This document shows positions 16,661 to 24,848 of a DNA stretch of 47,900 bases, in pieces (the first letter of the stretch is position 1; each line of letters opens with the position of its first letter). This stretch comes from CAYXOX01 sp964466745. GTDB lineage: Bacteria > Pseudomonadota > Alphaproteobacteria > Rhodobacterales > Rhodobacteraceae. Location: NCBI GenBank assembly GCA_964466745.1, contig CAYXOX010000009.1, positions 1 to 47,900 of the forward strand, written 5' to 3'. Position numbers and translations under genes: made by a program. Under the pieces are notes generated by a model, which was given only the letters and a program-made list of their open reading frames with translations, was not told the origin of the DNA and made no database searches.

Positions 16661-17544
16661 GGCGCCCGCCCTTCGGCCCCGGCCCAGTGGTGGGCAAAGG
16701 CGAGCCCCGCCTCGGTCGGCCGCAGCGCGGGAGCGCGGTCGTGGATCTCGATGCCGGCGCGCATGCCGAAGATGCGCTTGCCGTAGCATGCGAGGTGCTC
16801 CAGCGATTGCATCGCGAAGGTGGCAGCCGGCAGGAACGCGGCATAGGCCGCCTCGGCGCCCGCCTCGTCCCCCGCGCGCCAGCGCTCCATGCAGGCGCGC
16901 ACGCCGGGCAGCACGTCGGGCGCCACGATGAAGCCCGCGCAGCCCGCACGCAGGCAATCGGTCATCTCCAGCCCGCCGCGCCCGTTGAGAACGGTCAGCC
17001 TCTCGCCGGCCAGCGCCACGAGCCCGGCAAGATCGCCCGCGCTCGTCTCGGCCTTCACATGGGTAAAGCCTTCGCAGCGCTTCGCGAGGCCGGCGAGATC
17101 CGTTCCCGAGAGCGAGCGGCCGAGGTACTCCGGGGCGTTCTGCACCGCGAAGGGCAGATCAAGCCCCGCGCCTACCCGCGCGAAGAACTCGAGGTATTCC
17201 GCCGCACCGTACGCGCCCGCGAGCGGGGGCTGAAGGATCAGCCAGTCGGCACCCGCTGCCGCCGCATGGGCCGCAAGGGATCGCTGCTCCAGAACGGAGT
17301 TGCCGGTGATGGTCACGCCGAGCGGCAGCGGCCCACTGTCCTCGGCAGCCCAGTCGATCACCCGCCGTTTCTCGGCTTCCGAAAGCTTGGCAACCTCCGT
17401 CGCAAGCCCCAGGACGACAACACCCTCGGCGCCCGCCTCGCGCACCCAAGACATCTGGGCCGCCATGGCGCCCCGGTCCAGCCGCTCCTCGCCGTCGAAG
17501 AGTGCGAAGAGAACCGCGTGGATGCCCTCGAACCGCCTTACCAT
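16657..17544 (-). CDS. DHDPS/N-acetylneuraminate-lyase family aldolase or dehydratase
   Basis: A 295-residue TIM-barrel enzyme of the class I aldolase family that includes dihydrodipicolinate synthase, KDG aldolase and 5-keto-4-deoxyglucarate dehydratase. The Schiff-base lysine is in FTHVKAE. An N-terminal segment reading GLATEVAKLSEAEKRRV matches the GxxGE-type loop, though the usual GTTGE is altered to LATEV. It probably processes a 2-keto-3-deoxy sugar acid made by the adjacent dehydratases. It overlaps the upstream dehydratase gene by seven bases and so is coupled. Its own stop overlaps that of the convergent gene. Confidence 0.83.
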   Translation of the reverse strand: MVRRFEGIHAVLFALFDGEERLDRGAMAAQMSWVREAGAEGVVVLGLATEVAKLSEAEKRRVIDWAAEDSGPLPLGVTITGNSVLEQRSLAAHAAAAGADWLILQPPLAGAYGAAEYLEFFARVGAGLDLPFAVQNAPEYLGRSLSGTDLAGLAKRCEGFTHVKAETSAGDLAGLVALAGERLTVLNGRGGLEMTDCLRAGCAGFIVAPDVLPGVRACMERWRAGDEAGAEAAYAAFLPAATFAMQSLEHLACYGKRIFGMRAGIEIHDRAPALRPTEAGLAFAHHWAGAEGRAP

Positions 17545-18683
17545 TCGGCGATGGACCCGTCGGGATGCCGCCAGACCGGAGCACGCCAGCGGTGGCCGAT
17601 GCGCGCCATCTCCTCGACCTTCGACTCGTTCACATCGATGCCGAGCCCCGGGCCGCGAGGGATCTGCAGGTGCCCTTCCTCGATCACCAGGCCGCCCGGC
17701 ATGACGTAGTCGAGCACGTCGGCTCCGGCGTTGTAATGGATGCCGATGGACTGTTCCTGGATGAACGCGTTATGGCAGACCGCGTCGACCTGCAGGGAGG
17801 CGGCCAGAGCGATGGGCCCGATGGGGCAATGCGGTGCTAGCGCCACGTCGTAGGCCTCGGCCCAGTGGCCGATGCGCACCATCTCGGAGATGCCGCCGAC
17901 ATGGGCGGTATCGGGGTTCACCACCTGCGCGGCGCGCAACTCGAACACGCGCTTGAAATCGTATCGGCTGTGGAGCCGCTCCCCGACGCAAAGCGGGATC
18001 GAGGTGACGCGCGCGAGATCCGCCATCGTCTCGACCATGGCGGAGACGACGGCATCCTCGACGAAGATCGGGCGCAGCGGCTCCAGCTCGCGCAGAAGCA
18101 CCCGGGCCATGGGCGCGTGCACGCGCCCGTGGAAATCGAACGCGAGATCCATCTGCGTGCCCACCGCCTCGCGCAGTTCGAAAAGCGTGCGGATGATCTC
18201 GTCGACCTTGGCGTGGGAATCCACGATCTGCAGTTCGCTGCAGATGTTGAACTTCGCGGCCGTATAGCCCTCGGCCTGCACGGCCCGTACGCCGGCGATC
18301 AGCTCCGCGGGCCTGTCACCGCCGCACCAGCGGTAGGTGCGGATGCGCTCCCGCACCGGCCCGCCAAGGAGCTCGTGCACCGGAACGCCCAGCGCCTTTC
18401 CCTTGATGTCCCACAACGCCATGTCGATGCCGGCCAGCGCACTCATCAGAACCGGGCCGCCACGATAGCACCCGTTGCGGTAGATCATCTGCCAGATGTC
18501 CTCCACCCGGCGGGGATCCTGGCCGATCAGCATGTCTTCAAGCTCGTGCACGGCAGCGGCGAGGGTGGCGGCATGCCCTTCGAGCACCGGCTCGCCCCAA
18601 CCCGCGATGCCTTCGTCTGTCTCGATCTTCAGAAACAGCCACCGGGGCGGCACGATCCAGGTCTTCAGCGCGGTGATCTTCAC
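17538..18683 (-). CDS. Galactonate-dehydratase-like enolase-superfamily enzyme
   Basis: A 381-residue enzyme of the DgoD-like branch. Signature segments are GWGEPVLEGH near residue 28, AAKFNI (second-strand Lys), LAFDFHGRVH (metal Asp and His), FVEDAV, CVGERLHSRYDF and APHCPIGPIALA with the catalytic His. It would dehydrate an aldonate to a 2-keto-3-deoxy acid. Note Asp in FVEDA where most relatives have EEP. It starts at GTG 18683 after GGAG. The downstream DHDPS-family gene overlaps it, pairing a dehydratase with its likely next step. The FadR-type regulator lies just upstream, reading the same way. Confidence 0.87.
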   Translation of the reverse strand: MKITALKTWIVPPRWLFLKIETDEGIAGWGEPVLEGHAATLAAAVHELEDMLIGQDPRRVEDIWQMIYRNGCYRGGPVLMSALAGIDMALWDIKGKALGVPVHELLGGPVRERIRTYRWCGGDRPAELIAGVRAVQAEGYTAAKFNICSELQIVDSHAKVDEIIRTLFELREAVGTQMDLAFDFHGRVHAPMARVLLRELEPLRPIFVEDAVVSAMVETMADLARVTSIPLCVGERLHSRYDFKRVFELRAAQVVNPDTAHVGGISEMVRIGHWAEAYDVALAPHCPIGPIALAASLQVDAVCHNAFIQEQSIGIHYNAGADVLDYVMPGGLVIEEGHLQIPRGPGLGIDVNESKVEEMARIGHRWRAPVWRHPDGSIAEW

Positions 18684-18694
18684 GGAGGGCTCCT

Positions 18695-19444
18695 TCAGAC
18701 GCTTCCGAACGATGCACGCAGGTTCGTCTCCGCCCGCGCGATGAGTGCGAGCATGGCATCGGCGGCGGCACGTTCGTCGCGCGCACGGACATGCTCCAGG
18801 ATCGCGCGGTGGTCTTCACAGTTTGCCAGCAACGCCGTGCGCGAGCGCACATGGCCACGACGGCTGCGCTCGAACCCCTCGATCAACGCGCTCTCCATCG
18901 CCTCGAAGAGGAAGATCAGCACCCGGTTGCCCCCGGCGAGCGCGAGGGCCTGGTGGAACTTCACGTCGGCACGGTCGAAGGCGCGGCCGCAATCCTCGTC
19001 ACTGCCGCTGTCGGGCATCGCCCGGGCGGCCTCGAGCATCGCCGCCAGCGCCGCGTCCACCGCCGCGAGACCCGAGCGGCTGGCGTTCCTGCAGGCGAGC
19101 GTGACCGCTTGAACTTCCAGGGAGCGGCGCACCTGGCTGAGATCGAACACAGCACGCGGATCGGAATGGATCAGCGAGCGCAGGAACGAACCGAACATCG
19201 CGCCGTCGGGCTGCGTGACCGTCGCGCGGCGCCCCCGCGACAGGCTGACAAGGCCCTGCCCCGCAAGCATCTTGAGCGCCTCGCGCACCGTCACGCGGCT
19301 CACCTCGAAGCGCGCCGCGAGATCGGCCTCGGAGGGAAGCTGCGCGCCGAGATCGAGCTGATCCACGATCTGCGCGGCAAGAAGCTCGGCCACGCTCTGC
19401 GCGGCCGGAAGGGCTGGTGCGGGATCGTTGGCGGGCGACGTCAT
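18695..19444 (-). CDS. FadR-subfamily GntR transcriptional regulator
   Basis: A 249-residue regulator. The winged helix-turn-helix lies at about residues 15-80, with the family segment LPSEADLAARFEVSRVTVREAL and wing ending GLVSLSRGRRATV. The FCD domain follows, with potential metal ligands in DRADVKFHQAL and NCEDHRAIL. Likely effectors are sugar acids. It is first of a leftward unit with the dehydratase and DHDPS-family genes and is divergent from the sugar ABC transporter, so it is placed to control both. Two TTGTnnnAC sites occur in the divergent region, one just nine bases before its own start. Confidence 0.88.
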   Translation of the reverse strand: MTSPANDPAPALPAAQSVAELLAAQIVDQLDLGAQLPSEADLAARFEVSRVTVREALKMLAGQGLVSLSRGRRATVTQPDGAMFGSFLRSLIHSDPRAVFDLSQVRRSLEVQAVTLACRNASRSGLAAVDAALAAMLEAARAMPDSGSDEDCGRAFDRADVKFHQALALAGGNRVLIFLFEAMESALIEGFERSRRGHVRSRTALLANCEDHRAILEHVRARDERAAADAMLALIARAETNLRASFGSV

Positions 19445-19452
19445 TGCCGAAC

Positions 19453-19463
19453 GTGTAGGACAA
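19453..19463 (-). promoter_or_regulatory. Candidate FadR-type operator, regulator side
   Basis: On the minus strand this reads TTGTCCTACAC, close to the TNGTNNNACNA pattern known for FadR-type GntR proteins. It contains the symmetric core TGT-N3-ACA and lies just before the regulator's own start. Confidence 0.35.
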
Positions 19464-19608
19464 CTTTGCAGACGCGTAAACGGGCGATCTCGCTCGCTGG
19501 ACTCGGAATCTCACGCCGCAGCGCAGCAAATCCCTTCCGTCATGGGCTCGGCCCACGCTGATGCCGCACGTGCCTTCACCGCCTCAACCGGGAGAGGACA
19601 GAAAAGCG

Positions 19609-19637
19609 TTTACAGGCTTGTATGACTCGTCTACCCA
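19609..19637 (+). promoter_or_regulatory. Candidate promoter and operator of the sugar transporter
   Basis: TTTACA (19609-19614), 17 bases, then TACCCA (19632-19637) could form a promoter for the binding-protein gene 68 bases downstream. Between the hexamers, 19618-19628 reads TTGTATGACTC, which shares TTGTnnnAC with the site at 19453. Confidence 0.35.
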
Positions 19638-19704
19638 TTTTTCGTGCCCCGAAGACCGGCCGAAACAGGCTGCAGACGGGGCCCAGCATGGGAGGATACT
19701 GGAC

Positions 19705-20706
19705 ATGACTTCGGCAAGGATGTTGCTCTCGGCACTCGCCTGTTCCACCGCTGCGATGCTCGCAAGCGGCGCCACGGCGCAGCCGGAAGAGAAATGGTGC
19801 TCCGGCGTTCGGATCGCCGCGTTCCCGGGCGGGCCGCAGGGCGGCGTTTTCGCGAACAACGTGTACAACGGTTTCCGCCAGGCCGAGCTCGATCTCGGGC
19901 CGGACGTGACCTACTACTTCTCGAACTGGGATCCGAACCTGATGCTGCAGCAGATCCAGCAGGCCGTGGCGACCGGCGTTGACGGGATCGCGACCTACGG
20001 CTTCGCCGGCGAGGCGGCCACCGGGCCCATCGTGCAGCAGGCCTACGAGGCCGGCATCATCTTCACGACGCTCAACACCTCCCTGCGCGAAAGCCAGGCA
20101 GCATACGCGCCCCAGGGTTTCGGCTACGTGGGTGCCCCGAACTACGACGCCGGCTACGCGCTGGGCGCGGAAGCCGTCGCGCGCTCGGGCGTTTCGGAAG
20201 GCGACAAGGTGTTCGTCTGGGGCCTCCGCTCGCAGGGCGGTGACCGCGGCCAGCGCACCGTCGGCGTGATCGACGCCTTCGAGGAAGCGGGCCTCGAGGT
20301 CATCTACCAGGAAATCGACGCCGCCACGAACGCCAACCCCAACGCGGGCACGGCCACTTTCGTGGGCCTCATGGGCGCGAACCCCGACGTGAAGATCGTG
20401 GTCACCGACCATGGCGGGCTGACCTCCAACGTCGGCGTCTACGCCGATGCCGCGGGGCTCGAGCCCGGTCAGGTGTACTTCGCCGGCTTCGACATGTCGC
20501 CCAACACCGCGCAGGCGATCCAGGAGGGGTTCCAGAACCTCGTCATCGACCAGCAGCCCTACCTTCAGGGCTACCTGCCGATCCTGAACATCTGCCTGAC
20601 CGAGAAATACGGGTTCTCCGGGCTCGACATCAACACGGCGGGCGCCTTCGTGGATGCCTCCAACGTGGATGCGGTCGCGCCGCTCGCCGCCGTCGAGATC
20701 CGCTGA
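19705..20706 (+). CDS. Ribose-type sugar ABC transporter, substrate-binding protein
   Basis: A 333-residue periplasmic binding protein of the RbsB/LacI-like class. The signal peptide ends near residue 25 (SGATAQ). The mature part begins with the usual first strand (RIAAFPGGPQGG) and contains the ligand-site-like segments VDGIATYG, TLNTSLRES and GGLTSNVGVYADAAG. ATG 19705 follows GGAGG; the open frame upstream lacks a signal sequence. A strong hairpin separates it from the ATPase gene, which commonly keeps binding-protein mRNA abundant. The neighbouring dehydratases suggest an acid sugar or its precursor as ligand (inference). Confidence 0.9.
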   Translation: MTSARMLLSALACSTAAMLASGATAQPEEKWCSGVRIAAFPGGPQGGVFANNVYNGFRQAELDLGPDVTYYFSNWDPNLMLQQIQQAVATGVDGIATYGFAGEAATGPIVQQAYEAGIIFTTLNTSLRESQAAYAPQGFGYVGAPNYDAGYALGAEAVARSGVSEGDKVFVWGLRSQGGDRGQRTVGVIDAFEEAGLEVIYQEIDAATNANPNAGTATFVGLMGANPDVKIVVTDHGGLTSNVGVYADAAGLEPGQVYFAGFDMSPNTAQAIQEGFQNLVIDQQPYLQGYLPILNICLTEKYGFSGLDINTAGAFVDASNVDAVAPLAAVEIR

Positions 20707-20714
20707 CTTCCGCC

Positions 20715-20742
20715 GTCCGCGGCGGCAATCGCCGCCGCGGAC
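20715..20742 (+). repeat. Strong 12-bp intercistronic hairpin
   Basis: GTCCGCGGCGGC (20715-20726) is followed by the loop AATC and its exact reverse complement (20731-20742). It fills the space between the binding-protein and ATPase genes. No T-run follows, which suits 3'-end stabilisation or partial termination rather than full termination. Confidence 0.7.
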
Positions 20743-20766
20743 CACCCCACTGAGAGGCCGCCCGCC

Positions 20767-21549
20767 GTGATCCAGACCACGACGCCACCCGGCACGCCGG
20801 TGATCGAACTGCGCAACGTGTCGAAGACATTCGGCGAGGTCCGCTCGCTCTCGAATGTCGATTTCGCCGTATACCCGTCCGAGATCGTCGGCCTGCTGGG
20901 CGACAACGGGGCCGGGAAGTCCACCCTCGTGAAAACGGTGATGGGCTTCCACGACCCGGACCCGGGCGGCGAGATCTGGTTCAACGGCGAGCGGATCGTG
21001 GACTGGTCGGTCGCGCGCGCCCGCGCTCTGGGGATCGAGACCGTCTACCAGGAGCGGGCCCTCTGCGAAAAGCAGCCGATCTGGCGCAACATGTTCATGG
21101 GCCGCGAACCGCGCACGAAATGGGGCCTGCTCGACGTCGCCAAGATGCGGGCCGAGTCCGCCAGGCTTATGTCGGAGCACATGGGCTTCACCTCCGCCGC
21201 CGTGCACCCCGACAACGTGGTCGCGACGATGTCGGGCGGGGAGAAGCAGGGCGTGGCCATCACCCGCGCCCTCTATTTCGACGCCAACCTCGTGATCCTC
21301 GACGAACCCACCATGGGCCTGTCGCTGACAGAAACGAAGAAGACGCTGGAATTCGTCAAGGGAATCAAGGAGGCCGGCAAGTCGGCCATCTTCATCGACC
21401 ACAACATCTTCCACGTCTACCCCGTGGTGGACCGTCTTTACGTGCTCGACCGGGGAAAGGTGGCCGGCGTGTACGACAAGAGCGACATCTCCATGGATGA
21501 ACTGATCGAGCGCTTGTACCACGTCGCCCGCACCGGGTCGCTTAACTGA
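20767..21549 (+). CDS. Sugar ABC transporter, single-domain ATPase
   Basis: A 260-residue ATPase with one nucleotide-binding domain: Walker A GDNGAGKST near residue 40, signature MSGGEKQGVAI, Walker B LVILDEPTMGLS and switch FIDHNI. Sugar transporters of this class usually use a fused double-domain protein of about 500 residues (RbsA, XylG). This is a complete single-domain type like FrcA, not a truncated gene. The signature has Gly where Lys or Arg is common after the second Q. It starts at GTG 20767 with GAGAGG upstream. It sits between the binding-protein and permease genes and drives import. Confidence 0.88.
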   Translation: MIQTTTPPGTPVIELRNVSKTFGEVRSLSNVDFAVYPSEIVGLLGDNGAGKSTLVKTVMGFHDPDPGGEIWFNGERIVDWSVARARALGIETVYQERALCEKQPIWRNMFMGREPRTKWGLLDVAKMRAESARLMSEHMGFTSAAVHPDNVVATMSGGEKQGVAITRALYFDANLVILDEPTMGLSLTETKKTLEFVKGIKEAGKSAIFIDHNIFHVYPVVDRLYVLDRGKVAGVYDKSDISMDELIERLYHVARTGSLN

Positions 21550-21559
21550 GGGATAGATC

Positions 21560-22600
21560 ATGGTCGCGGAAACCGAGCAGAAGCCCGAGCCCACATCCGA
21601 AAAACCGCAGAACAACCGCGTGGGGCGCCCCTCGCTCTGGCGCCGCTACATCAGCCAGGTGGGCATCATCGGCGTCGGCCTCGCCATGTGGGTCGCCTTC
21701 GTCGTGGCGGCTCCGGCGGTGTTCACCAACCAGAACATCTACATCGCCTTCGCGCAGACCACGCCGCAGTTCGGCATCATCGCCATCGCGCTGACGTTCG
21801 TCGTCATCACAGGCGAGATGGATCTGTCCTTCCCTTCGATCATGGCGCTCGGCACGGCCGTTTTCTGCCTGCTCGCGCAGGACGGAACGCCGTGGCCGAT
21901 CGCCCTCGCCGCGGGCTTCGCGACCGGCGCTGCCTGCGGCTGGATAAACGGCACGCTGGTCGCCTGGCTCAACATTCCATCGCTCGTCATCACCATCGGC
22001 ACCTCCTTTCTTTTCCGGGGCCTCGAACTGGTGATGATGGACGGCACCGGAGTGCCGCTGACAGCGCAAGACTACCCGGAGATGCACGCCATCTTCCGCT
22101 CCTCGCCCTTCGGCATCCCGGTGCAGACCCTGTGGATGATCGTCATCCTGATCGGCGCCTGGTTCCTGCTGAACCGCACGCGCTTCGGCGCCCATGTCTT
22201 CCTCGTGGGTGACAATCCCACCTCGGCGCGGCTCATGGGGATCAACGCGGTGCGCGTGAAGACGAAGGCCTTCATGCTCGTCGGCGTCATGGCCACCTTC
22301 TCGGGGCTGATGACCTCGATCTACGGCTTCTACTTCTGGCCGACCACGGGAGAGGGCTTCCTGCTCAACACCATCGCCTCGGTGTTCCTCGGCGGCACCA
22401 GCGTCTTCGGCGGCACCGGCTCGGTGGCCGGCACGTTCTTCGCCTCCTACATCATCGGCGCGATCAATGCCGGCGTCGTGGCGGCGGGCATCAACGCCTT
22501 CTACACGCAGCTCGCCTTCGGCCTCGTGATCGTGATTTCGGTCGTGCTTCAGACGCTGATCGACCGGCGGATGAAGCGGCAGTCGCTCACCGGGCGCTGA
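21560..22600 (+). CDS. Sugar ABC transporter permease
   Basis: A 346-residue permease of the RbsC/XylH type with a cytoplasmic N-terminal extension of about 30 charged residues and eight to ten membrane helices. Family blocks include ALTFVVITGEMDLSFPS, GWINGTLVAWLNIPSLVITIG and the cytoplasmic coupling-helix region VGDNPTSARLMGINA. ATG 21560 follows GAGGGATAGATC. The next gene starts three bases after its stop, extending the transcript into a sugar-acid dehydratase and an SDR. It forms the membrane channel with the ATPase and binding protein upstream. Confidence 0.9.
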   Translation: MVAETEQKPEPTSEKPQNNRVGRPSLWRRYISQVGIIGVGLAMWVAFVVAAPAVFTNQNIYIAFAQTTPQFGIIAIALTFVVITGEMDLSFPSIMALGTAVFCLLAQDGTPWPIALAAGFATGAACGWINGTLVAWLNIPSLVITIGTSFLFRGLELVMMDGTGVPLTAQDYPEMHAIFRSSPFGIPVQTLWMIVILIGAWFLLNRTRFGAHVFLVGDNPTSARLMGINAVRVKTKAFMLVGVMATFSGLMTSIYGFYFWPTTGEGFLLNTIASVFLGGTSVFGGTGSVAGTFFASYIIGAINAGVVAAGINAFYTQLAFGLVIVISVVLQTLIDRRMKRQSLTGR

Positions 22601-22603
22601 GCC

Positions 22604-23767
22604 GTGAAGATCACGAAGATCCGTGCGCAGGTCGTGAATGCGCGGCTGCGGAACTGGATCTTCGTGCGCATCGAGACAGACCAGCCGGGCCTCACGGGGC
22701 TCGGCGAGGCGACGCTGGAATTCCAGACACGCGCCGTGGTCGGGGCGGTGGAGGATCTTGCCGGGCTGATCGAGGGCGAGGATCCGCGCAACATCGAGCA
22801 TATCTGGCAGGTCCTCTTCCGCCATCCCTTCTTCAAGGGCGGGATCGTGACGATGTCGGCGCTCTCGGGGCTGGACCAGGCGCTTCACGACATCAAGGCG
22901 CGCGCGCTCGGAATCCCTCTCTGGCAGCTTCTGGGCGGGCTCACGCGCCAACGGCTGCGGATGTACGACCACCTCGGCGGGGGCGACGCCACGGCCGTCT
23001 ACGACAGCGCGCGCGCAGAGGCTTTCGCCGAGAAGGCGGCACGCTCGCGCGAGGACGGGTTCACCGCGGTCAAGATCCTCGCCGTGGGCCGCACCCGGCC
23101 GCTCGACGGGATTTCCGCGCTGCGCACCGCCGAAGAGCTGATGGCCGCCGCCCGCGAGGGCGCAGGCGAAGAGATGGACATCATGGTCGATCTTCACGGC
23201 CGCACCTCCGCGGCCATGGCGATCCAGTACGCCGAGGTTCTCAAGCCCTACCGGCCGTGGTTCCTCGAGGAACCATGCCAGCCCGAGGATGTCGAAGGCA
23301 TCGCCCGCGTTGCGCGGTCCACCACCATTCCGATCGCGAGCGGCGAGCGCCTCTGCCACCGGCGCGAGTTCCTGCCTCTCCTCCAGGCCGGGGCGATCGC
23401 GATCGCGCAGCCGGACGTGTGCCACGCCGGTGGGCTCACGGAGGTGCGCCGGATCGCCGCCCTGTGCGATACCTTCGGGGTGAGCATGGCACCGCACAAC
23501 CCCCTCGGGCCGGTGGCCACGATGGTGAACATCCATCTCGGCTTCGCCACCCCGAATTTCCTGATCCAGGAGGTGATGCGCTCGGATGTGCCCTGGCGCG
23601 ACGAGGTGGTTCGGGGCGCCGCTCGCATAGAGAACGGCCATGTCCTGCCGCCCGAGGCCCCGGGCATCGGGATCGAGATCGACGAGGCCGCCGCGGAACG
23701 CCACCCGTGGCAGGACGCCCGCGCGATCCAATGGTACCACGAGGATGGCTCGGTGGCGGATTGGTGA
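22604..23767 (+). CDS. Galactonate-dehydratase-like enolase-superfamily enzyme
   Basis: A 387-residue DgoD-like enzyme. Segments seen are GLGEATLEFQ, AVKILAVGR (second-strand Lys), IMVDLHGR (metal Asp plus His), FLEEPCQPED, ASGERLCHRREF, QPDVCHAGGLTE and APHNPLGPVAT (catalytic His). It should dehydrate an aldonate or related sugar acid. It begins with GTG three bases after the permease stop, so import and dehydration are coupled. It differs clearly from the other two enolase-superfamily proteins of this cluster, suggesting distinct substrates or steps. The SDR gene follows at once. Confidence 0.88.
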   Translation: MKITKIRAQVVNARLRNWIFVRIETDQPGLTGLGEATLEFQTRAVVGAVEDLAGLIEGEDPRNIEHIWQVLFRHPFFKGGIVTMSALSGLDQALHDIKARALGIPLWQLLGGLTRQRLRMYDHLGGGDATAVYDSARAEAFAEKAARSREDGFTAVKILAVGRTRPLDGISALRTAEELMAAAREGAGEEMDIMVDLHGRTSAAMAIQYAEVLKPYRPWFLEEPCQPEDVEGIARVARSTTIPIASGERLCHRREFLPLLQAGAIAIAQPDVCHAGGLTEVRRIAALCDTFGVSMAPHNPLGPVATMVNIHLGFATPNFLIQEVMRSDVPWRDEVVRGAARIENGHVLPPEAPGIGIEIDEAAAERHPWQDARAIQWYHEDGSVADW

Positions 23768-23772
23768 AGGCT

Positions 23773-24531
23773 ATGGGACGACTCGCAGGAGAACATGTGC
23801 TGGTCACGGGCGGCAGCCGGGGCATCGGCGCGGCCACGGTCGAAAAGGCCCTCGCCGAGGGCGCACGCGTGAGCTTCGTGGACCTGTTGCCCGAGCAAGG
23901 CCATGCGCTCGCCGCGCGCCTCGGCGACCACGTTCTCTTCCGCGAGGCGGATGTCTGCTCGGCCGAGGCGCTCGCCGGTGCCGTGGCGGATGCTTCGGCC
24001 GCCTTCGGCCCGGTCACCGGGCTCGTGAACAACGCCGGCCGCAACTCCTACGCCGATCCCGTGGCCATGACGGAAGCGGAATGGGATGCCGTCTTCGCCG
24101 TCGATCTCAAGGCGGCCTGGCTTGCCTGCCGCGCGGTTCTGCCCGGCATGATCGAGGCCGGCAGGGGCTCAATCGTCAACGTCGCATCCGTGCACGCCAC
24201 GATGACCTACCCCGGATTCTTTCCCTATGCCGCGGCCAAATCGGGGCTCGTCGGCCTGACCCGCTCGCTCGCGCTGGACATGGGCAAGCACCAGATCCGG
24301 GTGAACGCACTGAGCCCGGGATACACCGAGACGGCGCTGGTGAAGGAGTTCTTCGAGATGAACGACCCCGCGCTGCGCGAGCAGGTGCTCGACGTTCACC
24401 CCATGCACCGCCTGGCCACGCCCGCGGAAATCGCCAACTGCATCGCCTTTCTGCTCTCCGGCGAAGCCTCCTTCGTGACCGGCGCAAACTGGACCGCCGA
24501 CGGCGGCCTCACGGCACGCTTCGCCGGCTGA
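23773..24531 (+). CDS. SDR-family oxidoreductase
   Basis: A 252-residue short-chain dehydrogenase. It has cofactor motif TGGSRGIG at about residues 12-19, NNAG near residue 84, the catalytic Ser region IVNVASVHA and YAAAK for the Tyr-Lys pair. The C-terminal segment SFVTGANWTADGG is standard for the family. It is last in the transporter operon and probably oxidises the sugar or the keto-deoxy product. ATG 23773 has GGTGAAGG before it. An alternative GTG at 23764 would overlap the preceding stop as GTGA and add three residues. Confidence 0.88.
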   Translation: MGRLAGEHVLVTGGSRGIGAATVEKALAEGARVSFVDLLPEQGHALAARLGDHVLFREADVCSAEALAGAVADASAAFGPVTGLVNNAGRNSYADPVAMTEAEWDAVFAVDLKAAWLACRAVLPGMIEAGRGSIVNVASVHATMTYPGFFPYAAAKSGLVGLTRSLALDMGKHQIRVNALSPGYTETALVKEFFEMNDPALREQVLDVHPMHRLATPAEIANCIAFLLSGEASFVTGANWTADGGLTARFAG

Positions 24532-24848
24532 CGGGCCCGCGCCGCCCTGGGAGCCACGCCCCGCACGCGCTCCACGGAGCCCGTCTTGTCGCGCTCATGC
24601 GCCGCCGCTAAGGATGGCGGCGTAGTGCCTCGAAATTCTCGGTGCCAGTGCTTTCAGACCAGTACCCGCCGCATCCGACGTCCGGGAGATCACCACGGGC
24701 AATGATGCGAAGCCTTGCGAGGTGACCGGCCTCGGCAGGGCAGCATGCGACACGGAGAGCTGCCCATGGGCCACCTGCCTACGTACAGCGCGGCGCGCCG
24801 GGCCCGGCCCGTGGCAGCCGCCGCGCAGCCGGCCTGACGAGGCGCTCC
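24532..24848. other. Intergenic region (317 bases) before the ATP-grasp gene
   Basis: No convincing gene is seen. At 24600-24622 the bases CGCCGCC and GGCGGCG form a seven-base stem around a nine-base loop, a possible end for the sugar-acid transcript. The ATP-grasp promoter must lie to its right, but no clear -35/-10 pair stands out. Confidence 0.4.

Noticed and set aside
19576..23740. Two very long minus-strand open frames across the sugar transporter genes
   Set aside because: They are antisense to clear transporter and dehydratase genes and have no domain pattern; GC-rich third positions leave such frames open.
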